From the NCBI RefSeq assembly GCF_001293525.1, contig NZ_BBYR01000009.1, positions 45,790-109,789 of the forward strand: a DNA stretch of 64,000 bases, in the 5' to 3' direction. A program made the position numbers and the translations under genes. This DNA is from Pseudideonella sakaiensis (lineage in GTDB: Bacteria > Pseudomonadota > Gammaproteobacteria > Burkholderiales > Burkholderiaceae_C). The notes below the pieces were generated by a model that saw only the letters and a program-made list of their open reading frames with translations, had not been told where the DNA came from and searched no databases. Below are positions 18,368 through 27,290 of this stretch, one piece after another (position 1 is the stretch's first letter; each line of letters starts with the position of its first letter).

Positions 18368-18546
18368 GGCGACCTTGCCGCTGCGGAGATGCACCCATGC
18401 TAGGCGGCTCCAGGCCGGGTGCCGCCGAGGGAAAGCCCTCGCGTGGACTGCGGGCGGACCGGGGGCACGCGTGGCGCCGCTGCCGCGCATCCGGCCCGTG
18501 GCGCGGCCGCTGCCCCGGCCGCGCCAGGGCTGCCGGCCTGGCCGCG

Positions 18547-19260
18547 CTAGGGCCGACCGCCCGCGGCCGCGCGCGGCACGGGCGCGGTGCCCGCAGCGCC
18601 CGCAGCGCCCTGCCCCGCCCCCGCCGCGCGACGCCGCAGCAGTTCCTCGAGCGCATCGAGGAAACGCTGCGCCGCCAGCGGAGGCGGCCAGACGGACCAA
18701 GGCGCCTCGCCGTAATCCACGGCCAGCGGATCCTCCTCCGCGACCGGCGCATCGATGCCGAGGATCTCGCGCACCTCCTCGCGCGACCAGCCCACGCAAT
18801 GCACCGCCTCCGCCGCGGCGGCGGCCACGTCGGCCCGCTTGTGCAGGCGATGGCCGTCGGCCGTCCACGGCGGCAGTGCATAGCGCTCGACCACGGCCTG
18901 CATCAGCCGCTGCGAGACGGTGCGCAGCGGCTCGCCGAGGCGGGCCTTCAGTGGCGCGATGCAGTCGAAGCCGAGGAAGCCTTCCTCCGCGTCGTGCAGC
19001 AGTTCCAGCAGCGCCTCGTCGGCCGACAGCGGCTGGGCGGCGTCGCGGCGTCGCAGCGCCAGCACCAGCAGCGAATGCTGGGCCACCGACAGCGGCAGCG
19101 GCCCGCGCGATTCACCGCCCCAGCGGGTGGTGCGTGACAGGCGGATCGCGAGGTCACGGTCGGTCCAGGCCTGCGGCGCCGGGTCGATCAGGTCGAGGTG
19201 GGCACCCGACGGCAGGCGCATCCAGGCGCGGGCCGGCGCGGCGGAGGGCGTCTCGCTCAT
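18547..19260 (-). CDS. HD-domain phosphohydrolase-like protein
   Basis: 237 residues. The pattern LSVAQHSLLVL ... LLHDAEEGFLG (H and HD residues of an HD/YfbR-like metal site) plus IAPLKARLGEP and the C-terminal helices fit the HD-superfamily phosphohydrolases related to 5'-deoxynucleotidases. RLPSGAHLDLIDP at the N-terminus is also characteristic of this subgroup. The ATG at 19260 is used because upstream in-frame sequence is low-complexity and non-conserved. Likely a cytoplasmic nucleotidase; the exact substrate is unknown. Confidence 0.78.
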   Translation of the reverse strand: MSETPSAAPARAWMRLPSGAHLDLIDPAPQAWTDRDLAIRLSRTTRWGGESRGPLPLSVAQHSLLVLALRRRDAAQPLSADEALLELLHDAEEGFLGFDCIAPLKARLGEPLRTVSQRLMQAVVERYALPPWTADGHRLHKRADVAAAAAEAVHCVGWSREEVREILGIDAPVAEEDPLAVDYGEAPWSVWPPPLAAQRFLDALEELLRRRAAGAGQGAAGAAGTAPVPRAAAGGRP

Positions 19261-19599
19261 GCGACGGGTGCCGGCCGGCGCGCGCGCGCCTGCGGACCGC
19301 GTGCAGCGCGGCCGGTGGCGGGCCGTGGCCGCCAGCGCGCGGCGAGGGCGTACGGACGACAGGTCGTCATGGGTGGAGAAGGGTCCGTGTCGAAGGTCGG
19401 TGTCGGCCCGCGCGCCGCTGAACCGTGTCCGTCGCGCGCGGGTGTCGATGCTACGCGGGGCAGGCGCCGCATGCTGGTTCGCGTAATCCCTTGTGATGTC
19501 GTTTGTATTCACAAACTACATTTGCGCATGCAATTTGGTTGAGTTGGCATACGAATGACGGACAGAGCGCGGCCAGCGCCGCCACGAGGAGGAGACGAG
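19261..19599. other. Intergenic region with AT-rich end and palindromes
   Basis: No gene supported. The last 100 nt are markedly AT-rich. GTTTGT (19501-19506) and ACAAAC (19511-19516) form a perfect inverted repeat around ATTC, and TTGC-GCAT-GCAA follows at about 19524-19535. This is the likely promoter/operator area of the exported esterase; AGGAGGAG at 19587-19594 is its ribosome binding site. Confidence 0.45.
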
Positions 19600-22131
19600 A
19601 TGAAGAAACGGCAGGTCCTGACGTCCGCTGCGCTTGCAGTGGTCCCGGCCATCGCGGTCATGCAGGGCTGCGGCGGCAGTGGGGGCGGCGATGCGCCGCC
19701 CACCTCGACCGTTGCGGCGCTTCAGCCCGTCGGCGTGGCGATCCAGCCGGGCCCGGCGGCCCTGAACGACCCGCCGCCGCGTGCCCCCCAGTTCGAGAAC
19801 ACCGGCATCTGGCAGGCCGCGCCCACGCGCGTGTCGGGCGGCAGCGCCTACCGCAGCGGCGAGTTCCTTTACCAGGACTACCTGTACGACGACCGCGGCG
19901 CGGCGACCAACGGCCCCTCCGCGCCCACGCGGCTGAACCGCACGGGGCGCTACACCTATCCGACGGACGTCGGCCAGTACTTCGAGAACCTCGCCGACAT
20001 CGTCGAGGTGCGCCTGAAGCTGACCGATTCGGCGACGGCGTTCCGGGTCACGTTCAACTCGATGAGCAATCCGGCCCTCGTCGGCACCACGATCGCCCTC
20101 GGTGGCACGGCCGGCGTGCTGCGCACCGTGCCCTTCGGCGCGAATGCGGTGCAGCCGGCCGACTACTTCCTGACCCTGAGGGGATCGACGGCGACCGTCA
20201 CCGATGCCGCCACCGGCGCCAGCGTCGGCACCTACCCCGTCACCGTCGACTACGAACGCCGGCAGATCGAGACGCGGCTGCCGTTCTCGGTCTACGACCC
20301 GCGCGGCAGGACGGCCGTCCGCGTCGCCGCCGCGGCCGGGCTGTGGAACGCCAGTGCCTCGGCGTACCACGTCCCGGGCGCCACGGCCACCGAGTCGGCA
20401 CCCGGCGGCGCCGGCACGAACGTGCCGAACCCGCCGGCGTTCTTCAACGTCGCGTTCCGCTACAACGAGCCGAATCCCGCCGGCACCACGTTCACGCGCT
20501 GGCGCGACGGGGCCCAGGCGGCCGCGCTGGCGGCCACCGTCACCGTCGACGGCGTCCAGACGCACGACCTGTCCGAATTCGCCGCCGTGGTCGACTTCGT
20601 GAAGCTGGCCTCACGTGTCGACGACGACCTGCCCGGCTCGCCGATGGGCGTCCCGTCGTCGGGCTTCATCAACCGCATCGTCTCCAGCCGCTTCGAGACG
20701 GTACAGGGCGTCGGCAATCCCGCCGCGCCCGACATCACGCTGCACAAGCCCTACGGCTGCACGCCCGACAGCCTGCGCTCGGCGGACGGGCTCACCTCCT
20801 GCGTGCCGAGCTTCGCCGGCCGGCTGCAGCCCTATTCGCTGTACATCCCGGCCAAGGTGCCGCCGGCGACCGGCTACGGCCTGATCAGCGACCTGCACGG
20901 CGGCGGCGACAACTACCAGCGCAACCCGCCGGTCACGCCGGAGCGCACCATCGGGCTGGCCGAAAGCGGCACCGGCTTCCTCGTCTTCATCACGCAGGGG
21001 CGCGGTGGTCGCTACTACTGGGGCGGACAGGCCGGCACGGACCTGTGGGAAGTGACGGCCGACATCATGCGCCACTACAAGGTGGACCGGGACAAGCTCG
21101 TCGCCGGCGGCATCTCGCAGGGCGGCAACGGCGCCTGGAAGCAGGCGCTGTCCTTCCCCGACCTGTACGCGGCGGCGATTCCGCACGTGCCCTGCCCGAG
21201 CGGCGGCACGGCCTACAACGGCAGCAACGCCCCGGGCGGCGCGGGCACCTTCGCCCACCCGATGATCGACTCGCTGCGCCACGTCCCGGTGATCGTGTCC
21301 GCCGGCGAATCCGACGCCACCTGCGCCTGGAATGGCGCGATGGGCAACATGGCGATCCGCGACAAGCTCGACGCGCTCGGCTACCGCTACGAGTTCTGGT
21401 CCTTCCCCGGGATGGGCCACCAGTTCGCGATGCAGGCCTGCAACGGCATCAGCGCCAAGCCCTGCGCCTACACCTTCCAGCAGGACTTCCTCGACGGCCT
21501 GGGCAGCTCGCTGAAGCGGGCGGTCAACCCGAGCCGCGTCACCTACGTGACCAGCGACGCGCTGAACGAGCCGATGTTCGGCTTCGAGGGCGACCATGCC
21601 TACTGGGTGTCCGGCGTCAAGGTGCGCGACGTCGCCGCCAACTACGGCAAGGTCGACGTCAAGTCCCACGGCCTCGGCCTGGCCGATCCCGTGCCGGGCG
21701 CCACGGCGAAGGTGACCGCGTCCGACTATGCGCTGGGGCAGTCGATCAGCTACCACACCTACAACCGCTGGTCGAAGACGCTGGCGGCGCCCGTCGCGGT
21801 GCCGGCGCGCGACGAGGTCGACGTGGCGGCGCAGAACGTCGCCCAGGTCGTGATCGACGGCGTGCGCGCGAAGCTGAGCTGCAACGCGAAGATCAACCTG
21901 ACGTCCGACGGGCCGACCCGCGTCGTGATCCACGGCTGCGTGAAGGGCGACCTGGACCTCGACGACCAGGTCGGCTGCGCCGACCTGGCGCGCGCGAACG
22001 CCCTGCTCGGCAGCCGGCGCGGAGAGGGGCGCTACGAGGCCCGCGCCGACCTGGACGGCAACGGCGCGATCGAGCCGAGCGACGTGGCCGCCCTCACGCA
22101 GCTCGTGCCGGTGGGAACGGTCTGCAACTGA
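19600..22131 (+). CDS. Large exported esterase with C-terminal dockerin-like repeat
   Basis: 843 residues. Residues 1-26 are a signal sequence ending at a cysteine (VMQGCGGSGGG), possibly a lipoprotein with an imperfect lipobox. Residues about 30-390 are unrecognised. Residues about 400-660 are an alpha/beta hydrolase of the feruloyl esterase/PHB-depolymerase type: SDLHGGGDNY (oxyanion), GGISQGG with Ser506, AGESDATC (acid) and PGMGHQF near residue 605 (His). Residues about 780-840 hold two Ca-binding-loop segments (GDLDLDDQVGCADL and ADLDGNGAIEPSDV), as in type I dockerins. A strong ribosome binding site sets the start. Substrate could be a polyester or plant ester. Confidence 0.82.
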   Translation: MKKRQVLTSAALAVVPAIAVMQGCGGSGGGDAPPTSTVAALQPVGVAIQPGPAALNDPPPRAPQFENTGIWQAAPTRVSGGSAYRSGEFLYQDYLYDDRGAATNGPSAPTRLNRTGRYTYPTDVGQYFENLADIVEVRLKLTDSATAFRVTFNSMSNPALVGTTIALGGTAGVLRTVPFGANAVQPADYFLTLRGSTATVTDAATGASVGTYPVTVDYERRQIETRLPFSVYDPRGRTAVRVAAAAGLWNASASAYHVPGATATESAPGGAGTNVPNPPAFFNVAFRYNEPNPAGTTFTRWRDGAQAAALAATVTVDGVQTHDLSEFAAVVDFVKLASRVDDDLPGSPMGVPSSGFINRIVSSRFETVQGVGNPAAPDITLHKPYGCTPDSLRSADGLTSCVPSFAGRLQPYSLYIPAKVPPATGYGLISDLHGGGDNYQRNPPVTPERTIGLAESGTGFLVFITQGRGGRYYWGGQAGTDLWEVTADIMRHYKVDRDKLVAGGISQGGNGAWKQALSFPDLYAAAIPHVPCPSGGTAYNGSNAPGGAGTFAHPMIDSLRHVPVIVSAGESDATCAWNGAMGNMAIRDKLDALGYRYEFWSFPGMGHQFAMQACNGISAKPCAYTFQQDFLDGLGSSLKRAVNPSRVTYVTSDALNEPMFGFEGDHAYWVSGVKVRDVAANYGKVDVKSHGLGLADPVPGATAKVTASDYALGQSISYHTYNRWSKTLAAPVAVPARDEVDVAAQNVAQVVIDGVRAKLSCNAKINLTSDGPTRVVIHGCVKGDLDLDDQVGCADLARANALLGSRRGEGRYEARADLDGNGAIEPSDVAALTQLVPVGTVCN

Positions 22132-22163
22132 GCAGCGGGGCCCGGCGTTGAAGCGCACGGACC

Positions 22164-22190
22164 CGGCCCCATGTGTGCTGCATGGGGCCG
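22164..22190 (+). terminator. Hairpin between esterase and trxC
   Basis: Perfect 10-bp stem CGGCCCCATG (22164-22173)/CATGGGGCCG (22181-22190), loop TGTGCTG, no T-tract. Could be an attenuator or Rho-assisted terminator of the esterase gene, 24 nt before the trxC ATG. Confidence 0.45.
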
Positions 22191-22214
22191 CCCGGCCCGG
22201 TCCAGGACCCTGCG

Positions 22215-22646
22215 ATGCTCCTCCCCTGCCCCCACTGCGGCACCACCAACCGCGTGCCGGACGACCGGCTCGACGACGCGCCGGTCTGCGGCCGCTGTGC
22301 ACGTCCGGTGCTGGCGGCCGAGCCCTTCGCGCTGGACGACACCTCGCTGCCGCGCTACCTCGAGCGATCCCCGCTGCCCGTGGTGGTCGACTTCTGGGCC
22401 GCCTGGTGCGGCCCCTGCCGCGCGATGGCGCCGGCCTTTGCCGAGGCGGCGGCGCAGTCGCCCCGGGTGCGTTTCGCCAAGGTCGACACCGACGCCAGCC
22501 CGCAGGCCTCGGCCGCCCATGGCATCCGCAGCATCCCGACGCTGATCCTGTTCCAGGACGGCCGCGAGCGCGCGCGCCGTTCCGGCGCGACGGGCGCCGC
22601 CGACCTGCTGCGCTGGGTGCGGCAGCACGCGGCCGCCACGGCCTGA
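22215..22646 (+). CDS. trxC: Thioredoxin 2
   Basis: 143 residues. An N-terminal zinc ribbon (CPHCG ... CGRC, residues about 4-32) is followed by the thioredoxin domain with active site WCGPC near residue 67 and cis-proline SIPTL. This zinc-containing architecture defines TrxC, a cytoplasmic disulfide reductase induced by oxidative stress in E. coli. ATG 22215 matches the family start; an upstream ATG at 22173 lies within the hairpin and is rejected. Its proximity to the sulfur-stress locus may be meaningful but is unproven. Confidence 0.92.
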   Translation: MLLPCPHCGTTNRVPDDRLDDAPVCGRCARPVLAAEPFALDDTSLPRYLERSPLPVVVDFWAAWCGPCRAMAPAFAEAAAQSPRVRFAKVDTDASPQASAAHGIRSIPTLILFQDGRERARRSGATGAADLLRWVRQHAAATA

Positions 22647-22728
22647 ACGGACCCCGGCGGCAGCGAGCCGATCTGCAGCCCGTCCGGCGCCGCACCAGCC
22701 GGCGCACACGGCACGGGACGCGGCGCCC

Positions 22729-24192
<1,464 letters not shown>

Positions 24193-24201
24193 CGGCACAG
24201 T

Positions 24202-24253
24202 CTGCCACGCGCTGCCAGAACTGCCAACGTGGCAGATGCAGACACTGCCAACG
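24202..24253 (+). promoter_or_regulatory. Probable FisR upstream activating sites
   Basis: Four CTGCCA (24202, 24212, 24221, 24245) and one TGGCAG (24230-24235) in 50 bp. CTGCCA-ACG-TGGCAG (24221-24235) is a perfect palindrome, and ACTGCCAACG occurs exactly twice (24220-24229 and 24244-24253), 24 bp apart. The cluster lies 70-120 bp before the -24/-12 element, the usual position for a sigma54 activator, and right at the fisR start, so it may also autoregulate fisR. Confidence 0.65.
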
Positions 24254-24322
24254 GGCCGGCCGCCGCCTGGGCGGGCCCCTGGTTCCTGAGCTGGATCAAG
24301 CACTTGCGTCGCATCGTCGACC

Positions 24323-24338
24323 TGGAACGGGTCTTGTA
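24323..24338 (+). promoter_or_regulatory. Candidate sigma54 (-24/-12) promoter
   Basis: TGGAACGGGTCTTGTA against the consensus TGGCACRNNNNTTGCW: two mismatches, correct spacing between the GG and TTG blocks. The unusual feature is T instead of C at -12. It predicts a start near 24349 and a 5' leader of about 33 nt before the DUF2892 ATG. Confidence 0.6.
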
Positions 24339-24381
24339 TAAGAACATGGTAATACGTTCATTCACCCCGAAGGAGACCGCC

Positions 24382-24573
24382 ATGCCTGCCAAGAACGAAG
24401 GAACCCTGGACCGCGTGCTGCGCATCGTCACCGGCCTCGTGCTGCTGGCGCTGGCCGCGACCGGCAGCGTCGGCGCCTGGGGCTGGATCGGCCTCGTGCC
24501 GCTGGCCACCGGGCTGATGGGCTGGTGCCCGCTGTACACCGTGCTGGGCATCCGCACCTGCCCGAACCGCTGA
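24382..24573 (+). CDS. DUF2892 (YgaP-like) small membrane protein
   Basis: 63 residues. LDRVLRIVTGLVLLALAATG and WGWIGLVPLATGLMGWCPLYTVLGI form two membrane helices, and the ending GWCPLYTVLGIRTC with its two cysteines is the DUF2892 signature. In YgaP this module is attached to a rhodanese; here it stands alone as first gene of the sulfide-oxidation operon. AGGAG at 24371-24375 supports the ATG. A role in sulfur-species handling at the membrane is inferred from context. Confidence 0.88.
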   Translation: MPAKNEGTLDRVLRIVTGLVLLALAATGSVGAWGWIGLVPLATGLMGWCPLYTVLGIRTCPNR

Positions 24574-24625
24574 AGACGCCGAGAACGAATCCGCGCCGAG
24601 CGACCCGTCCACCCCAGGAGACCGC

Positions 24626-25528
24626 ATGACCCTCCCCGACACGCCCCGCCTCCAGGTCGAGAGCTTCTTCGACCCGGACACCTGGACCCTCAGCCACCTC
24701 GTGATCGATGCCGCCACCGGCCAGGCGGCGATCGTCGACAGCGTGCTGGACTACGACCCGAAGTCCGGCCGCACCTCGCACGCCGGCGCGGACCGGCTGA
24801 TCGCCCGCGTGCGCGAACGCGGCCTGGGCGTGCAGTGGCTGCTCGAGACGCACGTCCACGCCGACCACCTGTCGGCCGCACCCTACCTGCGGCAGGCGCT
24901 CGGCGGCCGGATCGCGATCGGCCGCCACATCACCACGGTGCAGCAGGTGTTCGGCACGCTGTTCAATGCCGAGCCGGCGTTCCGCCGCGACGGCAGCCAG
25001 TTCGACCACCTGTTCGACGACGGCGAAACCTTCGCGATCGGCGGGCTGCGCGCGCGCGCGATGCACACGCCGGGCCACACGCCCGCGTGCATGACCTATG
25101 TCGTCGGCGACGGCGCCGACGGGGCCGAGGCGCCGGTCGCCTTCGTCGGCGACACGCTGTTCATGCCCGACTACGGCACCGCGCGCGCCGACTTCCCCGG
25201 CGGTGACGCCCGCACCCTCTACCGCTCGATCCGCAAGGTGCTGGACCTGCCGCCGCAGACGCAGCTGTTCATGTGCCACGACTACCAGCCCAACGGCCGC
25301 GAGCTGCGCTACGTCAGCACGGTGGCGGAGCAGCGGGCCCACAACGTCCACGTGCACGACGGCGTGTCCGAGGACGACTTCGTCGCGATGCGCCGGGCGC
25401 GCGACGCCACGCTGTCGATGCCGGTGCTGATCCTGCCGTCGGTGCAGGTCAACATGCGCGCGGGCGAGCTCCCGCCCCCGGAGTCGAACGGCACCCGCTA
25501 CCTGAAGATCCCGCTCAACGCCGTCTGA
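24626..25528 (+). CDS. MBL-fold persulfide dioxygenase
   Basis: 300 residues. Metallo-beta-lactamase fold with metal-site motif [10 protein letters not shown] (His76, His78, Asp80, His81), [20 protein letters not shown] and [11 protein letters not shown]. This set, including the DYGT and CHDYQ motifs, is characteristic of the PDO/ETHE1-like and Blh-type persulfide dioxygenases that oxidise glutathione persulfide to sulfite with a mononuclear iron. Position between DUF2892 and an SQR, under a FisR-type regulator, strongly supports that role. Cytoplasmic. Confidence 0.88.
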   Translation: MTLPDTPRLQVESFFDPDTWTLSHLVIDAATGQAAIVDSVLDYDPKSGRTSHAGADRLIARVRERGLGVQWLLETHVHADHLSAAPYLRQALGGRIAIGRHITTVQQVFGTLFNAEPAFRRDGSQFDHLFDDGETFAIGGLRARAMHTPGHTPACMTYVVGDGADGAEAPVAFVGDTLFMPDYGTARADFPGGDARTLYRSIRKVLDLPPQTQLFMCHDYQPNGRELRYVSTVAEQRAHNVHVHDGVSEDDFVAMRRARDATLSMPVLILPSVQVNMRAGELPPPESNGTRYLKIPLNAV

Positions 25529-25582
25529 CAAGGACCGGTCGTCCGCCCGTGCGCGGCGGACCGGCACGACACGGAGACACCC

Positions 25583-27256
25583 ATGGACATCCGCCGCCTG
25601 ACCGACACGCTGTCGATCAGCCCCCAGATCAGCCCCGTCGACCTCGCGACCCTGGCCGGCCTCGGCTTCCGCTCGATCGTCTGCCACCGGCCGGACGGCG
25701 AGGCGGCCGACCAGCCCACCTTCCGCGAGATCGAGCAGGCCGCCGCGGCCTGCGGAATCGTCGCGCGCCACCAACCCGTGGTGTCCGGCAAGGTCGAGGA
25801 CGCGCAGGCGCTCGCCTTCGGCCAGCTGATGGACGAGCTGCCCAAGCCGGTGCTGGCCTTCTGCCGCACCGGCACGCGCTCGGCCACGCTGTGGGCGCTG
25901 TCGCAGGCCGGCCAGCGGCCCTTGCCGCAGCTGCTGGACAGCGCCCGCCAGGCGGGCGTCGACCTGGGCGGCGTGGTGCGCCGGCTGGCCAACGGCGGCC
26001 GCACGCCGCCGGACACGGCCGATGCGCGCCATGCGGTGGTGATCGTCGGCGGCGGCGCCGCCGGCATCGCGGTCGCCTCCAGCCTGCTCGCGCGCCAGCC
26101 GGACCTGGACATCGCGGTGATCGACCCCGCCGCGGTGCACTACTACCAGCCGGGCTGGACGCTGGTCGGCGCCGGCATCTTCGCGCCCGGGCAGACCGCC
26201 CGCACGCTGGCATCGGTGCTGCCGCGCGGGGTGCACTGGATCCAGGCGGCCGTGGCCGCCTTCGAGCCGGCGCAGCAGGCGGTGATCCTGGACGGCTGCC
26301 GCATCGTCCGCTACGAGCAGCTCGTGGTCTGCCCGGGGCTGCAGCTGGACTGGGGCGCGATCCCGGGCCTCGCCGACACGCTGGGGCGCCATGGCGTCAC
26401 CTCGAACTACCGCTACGACCTCGCCCCCCACACCTGGCAGCAGGTGCAGGCGCTGGCCCGCCGCGGCGGCGGCCGCGCGCTGTTCACTCAGCCGCCGATG
26501 CCGATCAAGTGCGCGGGCGCGCCGCAGAAGGCGATGTACCTGTCGGCCGACGCCTGGCGGCGCGCCGGCGTGCTCGACCGGGTCGACATCCAGTTCTGCA
26601 GCGCCGGGCCGGTGCTGTTCGGCGTGCCCGCCTACGTGCCCGCGCTGATGACGTATGTCGAGCGCTACGGCATCGGCCTGAACTTCGGCGAGACGCTGGT
26701 CGCCGTCGACGGGCCGGCGCACCGCGCGACCTTCCGCAAGAGCCACCCCGATGGCCGCAGCACCCTCGAGGAGCGCGAATTCGACCTGCTGCACGCCGTG
26801 CCGCCCCAGCGCGCGCCCGACGTGGTGCGGGTCAGCCCGCTGGCCGACGCGAACGGCTGGGTGGAGGTCGATCCGGCGACGCTGCGCCACCCGCGGCACG
26901 AGAACGTGTGGGCCCTGGGCGACGTCGCCGGCACCACGAACGCGAAGACGGCCGCCGCGGCGCGCAAGCAGGCGCCGGTGGTGGCGCACAACCTGCTGGC
27001 CGCGCGCGGCGCGGCGCGCGGCGAGGCCCGCTACGATGGCTACGGTTCCTGCCCGCTCACGGTGGAGCGCGGCCGCATCGTGCTGGCCGAGTTCACCTAC
27101 GGCGGCGCGCTGGCACCCAGCTTCCCGCGCTGGCTGATCGACGGCACCCAGCCGTCCCGGCTCGCGTGGTGGCTGAAGGAGCGGGTGCTGCCGCCGCTGT
27201 ACTGGCAGGGCATGCTGAAGGGCCGCGAGTGGCTGGCCGAGCCGGAAACCGTCTGA
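25583..27256 (+). CDS. DUF442 phosphatase-like domain fused to sulfide:quinone oxidoreductase
   Basis: 557 residues. Residues 1-110 are a DUF442 domain with a PTP/rhodanese-like CX5R loop, CRTGTR (Cys94-Arg99). Residues about 150-557 are an SQR-type FAD oxidoreductase: VIVGGGAAGIAVAS binds FAD, YYQPGWTLVGAG is the conserved SQR segment, and cysteines in VVCPGL and PIKCAGAPQKAMYL fit the redox pair, with GDVAGTTNAKTAAAARKQAP near the C-terminus. It should oxidise H2S to sulfane sulfur and pass electrons to quinone; the DUF442 part may take up or transfer the persulfide. RBS GGAGA precedes ATG. Confidence 0.9.
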   Translation: MDIRRLTDTLSISPQISPVDLATLAGLGFRSIVCHRPDGEAADQPTFREIEQAAAACGIVARHQPVVSGKVEDAQALAFGQLMDELPKPVLAFCRTGTRSATLWALSQAGQRPLPQLLDSARQAGVDLGGVVRRLANGGRTPPDTADARHAVVIVGGGAAGIAVASSLLARQPDLDIAVIDPAAVHYYQPGWTLVGAGIFAPGQTARTLASVLPRGVHWIQAAVAAFEPAQQAVILDGCRIVRYEQLVVCPGLQLDWGAIPGLADTLGRHGVTSNYRYDLAPHTWQQVQALARRGGGRALFTQPPMPIKCAGAPQKAMYLSADAWRRAGVLDRVDIQFCSAGPVLFGVPAYVPALMTYVERYGIGLNFGETLVAVDGPAHRATFRKSHPDGRSTLEEREFDLLHAVPPQRAPDVVRVSPLADANGWVEVDPATLRHPRHENVWALGDVAGTTNAKTAAAARKQAPVVAHNLLAARGAARGEARYDGYGSCPLTVERGRIVLAEFTYGGALAPSFPRWLIDGTQPSRLAWWLKERVLPPLYWQGMLKGREWLAEPETV

Positions 27257-27290
27257 CCCCCCCGCGGGCCCCCGCCCGCGTTGCGCACCG

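Noticed and set aside
24292..24307. TGGATCAAGCACTTGC as a second sigma54 promoter
   Set aside because: Spacing between GG and GC is 11 nt instead of 10; TGGAACGGGTCTTGTA at 24323 has the right spacing and a better position.
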